Origin: an uncultured Sphingomonadaceae bacterium | GTDB taxonomy: Bacteria; Pseudomonadota; Alphaproteobacteria; Sphingomonadales; Sphingomonadaceae | Direction: 5' to 3' | Length of the DNA stretch: 5,823 nt | Assembly: GCA_938016505.1 (NCBI GenBank) | Contig: CALLWN010000256.1 | Span: 1 to 5,823 of the forward strand | Shown here: positions 1-5,823 of the stretch, one piece after another | Layout of the letters: each line of letters begins with the position of its first letter | Position numbering within the stretch: the first letter of the stretch is position 1 | Position numbers and translations under genes: made by a program | Notes under the pieces: generated by a model | What the model saw: the letters and a program-made list of their open reading frames with translations, nothing else | The model's database searches: none | What the model was told of the DNA's origin: nothing

Positions 1-886
1 GGGCGCGGATGCTGGCCCGGACCGCCATCAGGAAGGGGAGGAGCGGGCCGGCGGCCTCGTCGGCGGTGAGGTCGGTCCAGCGGTTCATGACGAGGCTGGC
101 GGCGTCGCGCCAGCCGCGGGCCCACAGGTCCATGAGCAGGAAGGCGAGATCATAGGCGACATCGCCGGTTGCAAGCGCCTCGTCGAACTCGAGCGCGTCG
201 AACAGGAGCGGCCGGCCCTCCACCATCGCGATGTTGCCGAGATGGAGATCGCCGTGGCCGCGCACCGGAGCCCGTTCGGCAAGGCGCGGCATGAGCCGGG
301 CGAAGGCCGCCGCCTGCTGGCCAAGGAAGGCGCGGACCGGCGCAGCGCCGAGGGTCGAGGCTTCGGCCTCGAGGCTGGCGCGGTTGCCGGCAAGGATGGG
401 CGCGAGCGCGGCGGCGCTGTCGCCCTCGAGCGGCTGCAGGCCGCGGTGGAAGGCGGCCACCGCATCGGCAAGGGCGACGATCTCGGCGGACGCGGGCGCA
501 CGGGTGCGGCCGGCGAGCACGGCGCCATCGGGGAAGCGGCGCATCTCGAGCGCCCAGTCGACGGCAGCGTCGGCTTCGGCCGGGCTGCCGAGCCGGAGGC
601 CGCCACCCGGCGCGGGCACGACCGGGTGGAGGGCGAGATAGAGGTCGGGTGCGGGGCGGCGGGTGAGGGTGAGCTCGGCGGCGAGCGCGGCACGGCGGCG
701 CGCGGGCGTGGAGAAATCGAGATAGCCGAGGCGGACCGGCTTCTTGAGCTTCCATGCCCTGTCGCCGGCGAGAAAGATGCTGGCGGCATGGGTGTCGATG
801 CGCTGCGGCCGCGCGCCGGCAAACGGCCCGCCGGCGGCGAACCAGGCCAGCGCATCGGGCGCGTCGGGTGGAGGGGCTGCGACCAC
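1..886 (-). CDS. Aminoglycoside phosphotransferase-fold kinase (COG2187-type), N-terminal part, cut by window edge
   Basis: The minus-strand frame stays open for 295 codons from a GTG at 886 to the left edge, so the C-terminus is missing. Seen: a phosphotransferase catalytic loop HGDLHLGNI (H211, D213, N218), followed about a dozen residues later by FDALEFDEA (D230), the metal-binding segment, and then a helix reading DVAYDLAFLLMDL. The N-terminal lobe has IFLAGDRAWKLKKPVRLGYLDF, with the Lys-Lys pair expected near the nucleotide site. This wording (HGDLHLGNI, then FDxxEF, then DVAxDxAFLxMDL) is typical of COG2187 proteins. In many bacteria these are fused to a C-terminal P-loop AAA/kinase domain (COG0645), which would lie outside the window if present. 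The substrate is unknown; a role in antibiotic resistance should not be assumed. The GTG start is chosen because it is the only ATG/GTG/TTG just ahead of the conserved N-terminus, and AGGG lies 7 bases upstream. The gene is divergent from the signalling genes at 967. Confidence 0.85.
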   Translation of the reverse strand, partial: MVAAPPPDAPDALAWFAAGGPFAGARPQRIDTHAASIFLAGDRAWKLKKPVRLGYLDFSTPARRRAALAAELTLTRRPAPDLYLALHPVVPAPGGGLRLGSPAEADAAVDWALEMRRFPDGAVLAGRTRAPASAEIVALADAVAAFHRGLQPLEGDSAAALAPILAGNRASLEAEASTLGAAPVRAFLGQQAAAFARLMPRLAERAPVRGHGDLHLGNIAMVEGRPLLFDALEFDEALATGDVAYDLAFLLMDLWARGWRDAASLVMNRWTDLTADEAAGPLLPFLMAVRASIRA

Positions 887-966
887 GGCGGCACCCTGCC
901 AGCCCGGGCCGCGCTTGCCCAGCGCCGGACCTGAAACCGCCCCGGCAGCTGCCGTTAACGCACGGG
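887..966. promoter_or_regulatory. Divergent intergenic spacer, presumed promoters both ways
   Basis: These 80 bases separate two divergent genes, so both must be transcribed from here or from inside the neighbouring coding sequence. I see no convincing -35/-10 pair on either strand. The notable content is a 12-base perfect palindrome followed directly by GTTAAC, the only clearly AT-containing patch in the spacer. The promoter role is inferred from gene orientation only. Confidence 0.4.
943..954. repeat. 12-base perfect palindrome CGGCAGCTGCCG upstream of the MHYT gene
   Basis: CGGCAGCTGCCG is its own reverse complement. It ends 12 bases before the ATG at 967, inside the divergent spacer. It abuts a second, 6-base palindrome GTTAAC (954-959). 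The position would suit an operator for either flanking gene or a small 5' hairpin. In DNA this rich in G and C, short palindromes also arise by chance, so the function is inference only. Confidence 0.35.
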
Positions 967-3342
967 ATGCAGGGCGCTCTCGACACGCTGGCCACGTGCC
1001 TTGTCCGGGAGCATGACCTGCGCATCGTGATCCTCGCCGGGATCGTCTGCGCAATCGGGATGCACAGCGCCTATGCGATCGGCGGAGTGGTGGCGCGAAG
1101 CCCGCAAAGCCGCGAGCGGCTGGTCTGGGGCGCGGCCGGGACGCTGGCGACGGCGAGCGCGATCTGGGCGACCCATTTCATCGCGATGCTGGCGCACCGG
1201 CCTGGGGTTCCGGTCGGGTTTGCGCTTGCCGAGACCGTCGCCTCGTGGCTGCTGGCCGCCGCGCTGGTGGGGCTTGGAAGCCTGATCGCGATCGGCAAGC
1301 CGGGTCCCGCTGGGCGGACCGCCGGCGGGATCGTGTCGGGGCTTGCCATCTCGGCGATGCACTACACCGGCATGGCCGGCTACGATGTGCCCGGCACCCT
1401 CGCCTGGGCGCCGGGCTGGGTGGTGGCCTCGGTCCTTTCCGGTGTCGTCTTCTCGGTTGCGAGCGCCCATGCCGCCTGGTCGAAACGGCGGCCGGTGCGC
1501 GCGCTTGCCGGGTCGCTCCTGACCCTTGGCGTCGTCCTCACCCATTTCCTCGGCATGGCCGCAGTCTCGATCGCGCCGGACCCGCTGGTGCAGTTCAGCC
1601 CGGGGGCGGTCGCGCCCGAGGTGTTGCTGGTTCTCGTCACCAATGCCGCGTTTCTCATTCTTGCGCTCGCCCTGGTTGCCGTCTGGGTCTCGGTCAGGTT
1701 CGAGCGGCGCCGCCGGGCCGAGGCGCGTCGGCTGCGCCACTTTGCCGACGTGGCGGTCGAGGGGCTGGTGGTGTGCGACGGCGAACGGATCATCGGGCTC
1801 AACCGGAGCCTCGAGCGCATGCTCGGCCGCTCCCGGGAGGCGGTGCTCGGGCGGGCCTTCGCCGAGATCGTGCCGGGGATGACGGCAGCCGATGTCCCGG
1901 TCGGGACCGAGGCCGACGCGGCGGTCGAGGATGCCGCGGGCACGCGGATCCCGGTCCGGATCGTGGCGCAGGACATTGCGCTCGGGGACACGGCGCACCG
2001 GGTGGTTGCCATCCGCGACCAGCGCGAGCGGCTTTCGACCGAGGCCGAGATCCGCCGTCTTGCCCATCTCGATCCGCTGACCGGGCTTCCCAACCGGCGC
2101 AGCTTCGGCGAGGAGCTGGCGCGGCGGCTCGCCGAGACCGCCCGCCGCTCCGACCGGCTGGCCCTGTTCATGCTCGACCTCGACCGGTTCAAGCCGGTCA
2201 ACGACACGCTGGGCCATGCGATGGGCGACGCCCTTCTCCGGCGGCTGGCCCGCAGGCTGGGCGCGGCGCTGCGCGAGGGGGACATGCTGGCACGGCTCGG
2301 CGGCGACGAGTTCGCCGTGATTGCGCGGGTGGATGGCGCAGCCGAGGCCGAGGCGCTCGCCGACCGGCTGATCGAGGTGGCGCGGCGGCCCTATCTGATC
2401 GACGGCCATGTCCTCGAGGTCGGGGCATCGATCGGGATCGCCCTGTTTCCCCGGGATGGCCGGACGCCCGATACGCTGGCCCAGAGCGCCGACATCGCGC
2501 TCTATGCCGCGAAGGAGGCCGGGCGAGGGAGGTGGCGGCTGTTCGAGACCGAGATGACGACCCGGCGCCAGCAGCGCCGCGCGCTCGAGCTCGATCTCAG
2601 GCGGGCGATCGCGCGGGGCGAGTTGGAAGTGCATTACCAGCCTCAGATCGAAGCCGGAACCGGGGCCTTCACTGGCGCCGAGGCGCTGCTGCGCTGGACC
2701 CACCCGACGCGCGGGCCGGTGTCGCCCGCAGTGTTCGTGCCGCTTGCCGAGGAGCTGGGCCTGATCGGCGAGATCGGGGAGTGGGTGCTGCGCACGGCGT
2801 GCCGCGACGCGGCCTCCTGGCCCGAACCCCTGACCGTTGCCGTGAACCTCTCGCCCATCCAGCTGCGGTCTCCCGATCTCGTGGACATGGTGTTCCGCAT
2901 TCTCGACGAGACGTCGCTCGCGCCGCACCGTCTCGAGCTCGAGATCACCGAGACCGCGCTCATCGAGGATGATGGGTCGACCCTCGCCACGCTCGGCGCG
3001 CTCCGGGCGCGGGGCATCCGGATCTCGATGGACGATTTCGGGACCGGCTATTCCTCGCTGAGCTACCTGTCCCGCTTTCCGTTCGACAAGATCAAGATCG
3101 ACCAGAGCTTCATTCGCCTTGCCCCCGATGACGCCGGCAGCGCCTCGATCGTGCGCGCGATCACCACGCTCGGCAGCCGTCTTGGCATGGCCGTGACTGC
3201 GGAAGGGGTGGAAACCGAAGCGCAGCGCCGGTTCATGGAGGCGGAGGGCGCAACCCAGCTCCAGGGCTATCTGATCTCGAAGCCGGTTTCGGCTGCGACG
3301 GTGGCAGCGATGTTCCGGGAAAGGTCGCGCGCCCGTGCCTGA
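967..3342 (+). CDS. Membrane-bound MHYT-PAS-GGDEF-EAL bifunctional diguanylate cyclase/phosphodiesterase
   Basis: 791 residues. Residues 19-245 form about seven membrane segments with three MHYT-type motifs: THFIAM (69-74), MHYTGM (131-136) and THFLGM (192-197), each giving His-x3-Met. MHYT domains are proposed to bind metal (copper) and sense O2, CO or NO. A PAS domain follows (about 256-355), then a linker helix into GGDEF, starting at DPLTGLPNR (369-377). The cyclase has metal and substrate residues in LDLDRFKPVND (403-413), an intact GGDEF at 445-449, and the RxxD inhibitory site REGD at 436-439, exactly five residues upstream. The EAL domain has E572 (EAL), N627, E659, D689/D690, K710, E746 and Q766, all at the spacing of active phosphodiesterases. 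Both making and breaking c-di-GMP at the inner membrane are therefore plausible. The ATG at 967 is chosen because the first membrane helix follows at residue 19; the frame is open upstream to 754, but that stretch is Arg-rich shadow of the opposite gene. The ribosome site is weak. Ten bases separate it from the BLUF gene. Confidence 0.95.
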   Translation: MQGALDTLATCLVREHDLRIVILAGIVCAIGMHSAYAIGGVVARSPQSRERLVWGAAGTLATASAIWATHFIAMLAHRPGVPVGFALAETVASWLLAAALVGLGSLIAIGKPGPAGRTAGGIVSGLAISAMHYTGMAGYDVPGTLAWAPGWVVASVLSGVVFSVASAHAAWSKRRPVRALAGSLLTLGVVLTHFLGMAAVSIAPDPLVQFSPGAVAPEVLLVLVTNAAFLILALALVAVWVSVRFERRRRAEARRLRHFADVAVEGLVVCDGERIIGLNRSLERMLGRSREAVLGRAFAEIVPGMTAADVPVGTEADAAVEDAAGTRIPVRIVAQDIALGDTAHRVVAIRDQRERLSTEAEIRRLAHLDPLTGLPNRRSFGEELARRLAETARRSDRLALFMLDLDRFKPVNDTLGHAMGDALLRRLARRLGAALREGDMLARLGGDEFAVIARVDGAAEAEALADRLIEVARRPYLIDGHVLEVGASIGIALFPRDGRTPDTLAQSADIALYAAKEAGRGRWRLFETEMTTRRQQRRALELDLRRAIARGELEVHYQPQIEAGTGAFTGAEALLRWTHPTRGPVSPAVFVPLAEELGLIGEIGEWVLRTACRDAASWPEPLTVAVNLSPIQLRSPDLVDMVFRILDETSLAPHRLELEITETALIEDDGSTLATLGALRARGIRISMDDFGTGYSSLSYLSRFPFDKIKIDQSFIRLAPDDAGSASIVRAITTLGSRLGMAVTAEGVETEAQRRFMEAEGATQLQGYLISKPVSAATVAAMFRERSRARA

Positions 3343-3346
3343 GAGG
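3341..3346 (+). promoter_or_regulatory. Ribosome binding site GAGAGG that decides the BLUF start
   Basis: GAGAGG overlaps the last two bases of the upstream stop codon (TGA, 3340-3342) and sits six bases before ATG 3353. This favours that ATG over an in-frame GTG at 3335, which lies inside the upstream gene and would add six residues not expected for a BLUF domain. The overlap with the stop suggests translational coupling to the MHYT-PAS-GGDEF-EAL gene. Confidence 0.7.
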
Positions 3347-3352
3347 ACCGCC

Positions 3353-3760
3353 ATGCTCTACCGTCTCGTCTATCGCAGCCGCCACGCGCTGGCGGCCGAG
3401 ACCGCCTCGCGCGAGCTGGATGAGCTGGTGACCCGCGCCCGGGCGGCGAATGCGCGTGCCGGGATCACAGGCGCGCTGCTTCTTGCCGACGGCCATTTCC
3501 TGCAGGCGATCGAGGGGCCGCTCGAGCCGCTCGAGGCGCTGTTCGAGCGGATCTGCACCGACTTCCGCCACCGTGATGTCCAGCTGCTCGAGTTCGGGCC
3601 GGTCGAGGAGCGGCTGTTCGCCGGCTGGGCGATGGAGGCGGCAGAGGTTGGCGCCGAGCTCGTTGCCCGGCTGCCGCTCGCGGCAGGAGGCGCGGCGTCC
3701 GGCGCACTGACGCTCGAGCTGCTGCGTTCCCAGGTCGAGGCCAGTCGCGCCGCGGGCTGA
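3353..3760 (+). CDS. Stand-alone short BLUF-domain blue-light photoreceptor
   Basis: 135 residues, nearly all BLUF fold (flavin-binding blue-light sensor). It begins MLYRLVYRS, with Tyr7 as the flavin-switch tyrosine. It continues with [11 protein letters not shown] (Asn33), FLQAIEGP (Gln51) and RLFAGWAM (Trp92, Met94). The Asn-Gln and Gln-Trp distances (18 and 41) equal those of AppA (N45, Q63, W104); Tyr-Asn is 26 here against 24 in AppA, implying a two-residue insertion in the first helix region. After the BLUF core only about 40 residues remain, so there is no attached output domain, as in short BLUF proteins such as BlrB and PixD. Such proteins work by contacting a partner. The gene lies ten bases behind an EAL-containing c-di-GMP enzyme; BLUF and EAL are fused in one chain in BlrP1 and YcgF, so that enzyme is the natural candidate partner. 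The partnership is inference; the domain identification is firm. Confidence 0.95.
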   Translation: MLYRLVYRSRHALAAETASRELDELVTRARAANARAGITGALLLADGHFLQAIEGPLEPLEALFERICTDFRHRDVQLLEFGPVEERLFAGWAMEAAEVGAELVARLPLAAGGAASGALTLELLRSQVEASRAAG

Positions 3761-3770
3761 CCGGTCGCGC

Positions 3771-3780
3771 CGGCATGCCG
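3771..3780. repeat. 10-base perfect palindrome CGGCATGCCG
   Basis: CGGCATGCCG is self-complementary and begins 10 bases after the BLUF stop. Its half-site CGGCA is the same as in the 943-954 palindrome. It could be a binding site or part of the 3' end of the BLUF transcript, but it may be chance in GC-rich DNA. Confidence 0.25.
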
Positions 3781-3802
3781 AAAAGTCTCGCGCGGTCAGC
3801 CG

Positions 3803-3838
3803 GCCGGGCGCTGCAAAAGCGGCTGGCCCTCGCCCGGC
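3803..3838 (+). terminator. Possible stem-loop between BLUF gene and leuD (weak terminator or 5' leader structure)
   Basis: GCCGGGCG (3803-3810) and CGCCCGGC (3831-3838) are perfect 8-base inverted repeats around a 20-base loop. A competing pairing, CAGCCG (3797-3802) with CGGCTG (3820-3825), overlaps the first and cannot form at the same time without strain. No T-run follows, so a standard Rho-independent terminator is unlikely. The structure ends 22 bases before the leuD ATG, so it could instead shape the leuD leader. Confidence 0.3.
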
Positions 3839-3848
3839 GGGCGCGGCT

Positions 3849-3853
3849 AGGAG
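3849..3853 (+). promoter_or_regulatory. leuD ribosome binding site AGGAG
   Basis: AGGAG is followed by a 7-base spacer and ATG 3861. It is the strongest Shine-Dalgarno sequence in the window, which fits leuD being the first gene of a coupled leuD-leuB-DUF502 group. I could not identify a clear promoter in the 100-base spacer ahead of it. Confidence 0.7.
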
Positions 3854-3860
3854 CAGGGTC

Positions 3861-4463
3861 ATGCAGCCATTCACCACCCTCACCTCGCGCGCGATTCCCT
3901 TCGGTGCAGCCAATGTCGACACCGATGTCATCATCCCGTCGCGCTACCTGAAGGCGCTGAGCCGCGCCGGCCTCGGCAAGGGGGCGTTCGCACCGCTGCG
4001 CGAGAACCCCGACAATGTGTTCGACGCATCCGCAAGCGCTGGCGCCGGGATCCTCATCGCCGGCGCCAATTTCGGCTGCGGCTCGAGCCGCGAGCACGCG
4101 CCCTGGGCGCTTCTCGACATGGGGCTCCGGTGCGTGATCGCCCCCTCCTTCGCCGACATCTTCGCCGGCAACAGCTTCAGGAACGGGCTGCTGCTGGTGG
4201 CACTTCCGCAGGAGGCGGTGGACCGGCTGATGGAGGTGGCGCGCGAGGGGCTGCCAATCACCGTCGACCTCGAGGCGCAGACGGTGACGACACCCTACCA
4301 GGACCGCTTCAGCTTCCCGATCGACCCTTTCCGCAAGATGTCCCTCCTCGAGGGCCTCGACCAGATCGGCATCACCGAAAAGCTTCTTCCCGCGCTCGAC
4401 CGGTTCGAGGAGAGGCTCGCCCACGAACGGCCGTGGATCGCCGGCGCGGCGTCGCGGCCATGA
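3861..4463 (+). CDS. leuD: 3-isopropylmalate dehydratase (isopropylmalate isomerase) small subunit
   Basis: 200 residues, the usual length for LeuD. With the iron-sulfur large subunit LeuC it isomerises 2-isopropylmalate to 3-isopropylmalate in cytoplasmic leucine biosynthesis. Seen: the early [14 protein letters not shown] segment; [17 protein letters not shown] at residues 68-84, the substrate-loop signature of the swivel domain; [15 protein letters not shown]; and a C-terminal [15 protein letters not shown], common in proteobacterial LeuD. The ATG start is supported by AGGAG 7 bases upstream. The stop TGA overlaps the leuB ATG (ATGA), so the two are probably translated together. The large subunit gene leuC is not in the window, although it commonly precedes leuD; here a BLUF photoreceptor gene lies upstream across a 100-base spacer. 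Confidence 0.97.
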   Translation: MQPFTTLTSRAIPFGAANVDTDVIIPSRYLKALSRAGLGKGAFAPLRENPDNVFDASASAGAGILIAGANFGCGSSREHAPWALLDMGLRCVIAPSFADIFAGNSFRNGLLLVALPQEAVDRLMEVAREGLPITVDLEAQTVTTPYQDRFSFPIDPFRKMSLLEGLDQIGITEKLLPALDRFEERLAHERPWIAGAASRP

Positions 4464-5518
4464 AGCTGCTGCTGCTGCCGGGCGACGGGATCGGCCCGGA
4501 GGTCCTTGCCGAGGCGCGCGCGGTGCTCGGGGCGCTGGCGCTTCCCGGCCTCGAGGTGGGCGAGGCGCCGTTCGGCGGTGCTGCGATCGATGCGACGGGC
4601 GTGCCGCTGCCCGAGGCGACGAAGGCGGCCGCGCTCGCCGCCGATGCCGTCCTCATGGGGGCGGTGGGCGGGCCGCAGTGGGCCGGCCAGCCCTATGACC
4701 TGCGCCCGGAGGCGGGGTTGCTCGCGCTTCGCGCGGCCATGCAGGTCTTTGCCAATCTCAGGCCGGCGAGACTGTTTCCGGCGCTGGCTGACGCGTCCAC
4801 GCTGAAGCGGGAGGTGGTGGAGGGCCTCGACATCCTGTTCGTGCGCGAACTCGTCGGCGGGGTCTATTTCGGCGAACCGCGCGGGATCGAGCAGCTGCCC
4901 TCGGGCGAGCGGGTGGGGGTCAACACCCAGCGCTACGCCGAGCACGAGATCGTGCGCGTTGCCGATACCGCCTTCGCGCTGGCCCGGGCGCGCGGCGGCC
5001 ATGTGACGTCGGTCGACAAGGCCAACGTGATGGAATCCGGGCTGCTCTGGCGCGAGGTGGTCACTGCCCGGCAGGCGCAAGCCTTCGCCGACGTGCCGCT
5101 CTCCCACATGCTGGCCGACAGCTGCGCGATGGAGCTGGTCCGGAACCCGCGCCGGTTCGACGTGATCCTGACCGACAATCTGTTCGGCGACCTGCTTTCC
5201 GATCTTGCCGCCATGCTGACCGGCTCGCTCGGCATGCTGCCTTCGGCAGCGCTTGGCGCTCCGGGCACGCCCGGCCTCTACGAGCCGATCCATGGCTCGG
5301 CGCCCGACATTGCCGGGAAGGGCATTGCCAACCCCTGCGCTGCAATCCTGAGCCTTGCCATGGCGCTCCGCCATTCGCTTGGGGCCCCGCAGGCGGCCGA
5401 CCGGGTCGAGGCCGCCGTCGGCCGCGCGCTCGAGGGCGGGGCACGCACCCGCGATCTCGGCGGATCGCTCACCACGCGCGAGATGGGCGCGGCGATCGTG
5501 GAATCGCTCGCGCCGTGA
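4460..5518 (+). CDS. leuB: 3-isopropylmalate dehydrogenase
   Basis: 352 residues. LeuB oxidatively decarboxylates 3-isopropylmalate with NAD+ and a divalent metal to the keto acid that is transaminated to leucine. It opens with [13 protein letters not shown]. Substrate residues fit the Thermus enzyme by spacing: R91, R101, R129, Y136 and K187 (in SVDKANVM), with metal ligands D220, D244 and D248 in LADSCAM and [21 protein letters not shown] near the C-terminus is the NAD-binding segment. The [10 protein letters not shown] loop marks it as isopropylmalate rather than isocitrate dehydrogenase. It is slightly shorter than many proteobacterial homologues because the N-terminus begins almost directly with the first strand. 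The start overlaps the leuD stop as ATGA and has no good ribosome site of its own, so expression probably depends on coupling to leuD. Its own TGA overlaps the next gene's GTG. Confidence 0.97.
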   Translation: MKLLLLPGDGIGPEVLAEARAVLGALALPGLEVGEAPFGGAAIDATGVPLPEATKAAALAADAVLMGAVGGPQWAGQPYDLRPEAGLLALRAAMQVFANLRPARLFPALADASTLKREVVEGLDILFVRELVGGVYFGEPRGIEQLPSGERVGVNTQRYAEHEIVRVADTAFALARARGGHVTSVDKANVMESGLLWREVVTARQAQAFADVPLSHMLADSCAMELVRNPRRFDVILTDNLFGDLLSDLAAMLTGSLGMLPSAALGAPGTPGLYEPIHGSAPDIAGKGIANPCAAILSLAMALRHSLGAPQAADRVEAAVGRALEGGARTRDLGGSLTTREMGAAIVESLAP

Positions 5519-5823
5519 CGGACCTCGTCACACTTGCCCGCCGCTCGCCGGGGCTTCTGGCGCGCAAGCTCGCCGGGCTGTTCCTGACCGGCCTCCTGTT
5601 CATTCTCCCGCTCGTCCTGACGGTTGTCGCGCTCGCCTGGGTGCTGGGCCAGCTTGGCGCGGTGTTCGGGCCCGACACCTTTCTCGGCGGGCTCATCGCC
5701 AGCCTCGGCCGGCTGGTGACTCTCGGCGCAGCAGGTGCAGCGGCGGGCTTCTGGCTTGGTCTCCTCGTCATCGTCGCCGGGATCACCTTCCTCGCATTCA
5801 GCGGCTCGGACATCGTGGAGCTC
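5515..5823 (+). CDS. DUF502-like integral membrane protein, N-terminal 103 residues, cut by window edge
   Basis: The frame is open from GTG 5515 to the right edge. The first 18 residues are basic (Arg9, Arg10, Arg17, Lys18). A long hydrophobic helix follows (about 19-47) containing [14 protein letters not shown], a hallmark-like opening of DUF502 membrane proteins, and then a second hydrophobic stretch (about 57-95) with [16 protein letters not shown]502 proteins have no settled biochemical function. The GTG overlaps the leuB stop (GTGA); no in-frame ATG is seen in the visible part and there is no strong ribosome site, which points to coupling with leuB. There is no obvious biochemical reason for it to sit with leucine genes, so the link may be only positional. 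The family call rests on one motif and the hydropathy pattern; the missing C-terminus could change it. Confidence 0.65.
   Translation, partial: MTDLVTLARRSPGLLARKLAGLFLTGLLFILPLVLTVVALAWVLGQLGAVFGPDTFLGGLIASLGRLVTLGAAGAAAGFWLGLLVIVAGITFLAFSGSDIVEL

Noticed and set aside
242..934. A 230-residue plus-strand open frame over the kinase gene
   Set aside because: It is Gly/Glu/Arg-rich with no domain, and lies antisense to a clear phosphotransferase-fold protein.
956..960. TTAAC as a CtrA binding site
   Set aside because: Only one half-site is present; the second TTAA at the required spacing is absent.
754..966. Possible N-terminal extension of the MHYT protein by 71 residues
   Set aside because: The extension is Arg/Ala-rich low-complexity sequence overlapping the start of the opposite kinase gene, and the conserved membrane domain begins right after the ATG at 967.
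85..1025. Minus-strand open frames starting at 894 and 1025
   Set aside because: They are out of frame with the HGDLHLGNI phosphotransferase reading and give Arg/Pro/Ser-rich shadow products. The true frame has no stop inside the window.
3335..3352. GTG at 3335 as start of the BLUF protein
   Set aside because: It lies inside the upstream gene. The GAGAGG ribosome site is placed for ATG 3353, and the BLUF fold starts right at that methionine.
955..3354. A 799-residue open frame on the minus strand covering the whole MHYT-PAS-GGDEF-EAL gene
   Set aside because: Its product is rich in Arg, Pro, His, Gly and Asp with no recognisable domain, and the plus strand encodes an unmistakable multi-domain protein. 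Long antisense frames are expected in GC-rich genes with biased third positions.
4295..5374. A 359-residue minus-strand open frame over leuB
   Set aside because: It is antisense to a LeuB with every catalytic residue in place; its His/Arg/Gly-rich composition has no family resemblance.
5469..5813. A 114-residue minus-strand open frame at the right end
   Set aside because: It is Arg/Pro/Ser-rich and antisense to a hydrophobic membrane protein whose start overlaps leuB in operon style.

Overview
The window is GC-rich throughout, with strong G/C bias at third codon positions. Its gene content (a GTG-initiated sugar-kinase-like gene, MHYT/GGDEF/EAL and BLUF signalling genes, compact leuD-leuB, a DUF502-like membrane protein) suggests a high-GC proteobacterium. 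An alphaproteobacterium of the Rhodospirillales/Acetobacteraceae type is most likely. That placement is an inference from gene style; no rRNA or other taxonomic marker is present. I see no tRNA, rRNA, CRISPR, insertion sequence or obvious transfer boundary, and coding density is about 97 percent.

Layout. Positions 1-886 (minus strand) hold the N-terminal part of an aminoglycoside-phosphotransferase-fold protein of the COG2187 type, which runs off the left edge. A short 80-base divergent spacer (887-966) separates it from everything else, which is all on the plus strand. Positions 967-3342 encode a membrane-anchored MHYT-PAS-GGDEF-EAL protein with all signature c-di-GMP residues intact. Ten bases later comes a 135-residue stand-alone BLUF blue-light photoreceptor (3353-3760). 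A 100-base spacer containing inverted repeats is followed by leuD (3861-4463), leuB (4460-5518, ATGA overlap) and the start of a DUF502-like membrane protein (from 5515, GTGA overlap) that runs off the right edge.

How the genes work together. The MHYT-PAS-GGDEF-EAL and BLUF genes look like a two-gene signalling unit, in which a soluble flavin photoreceptor could act in trans on a membrane-bound c-di-GMP synthase/hydrolase that also has its own gas/redox-type (MHYT) and PAS inputs. This is the most interesting part of the window. leuD and leuB encode the isopropylmalate isomerase small subunit and the isopropylmalate dehydrogenase of leucine biosynthesis. The large isomerase subunit (leuC) is not next to them; the light/c-di-GMP pair occupies the upstream position. 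All catalytic residues I could place by spacing in GGDEF, EAL, BLUF and LeuB are present, so these genes look functional.
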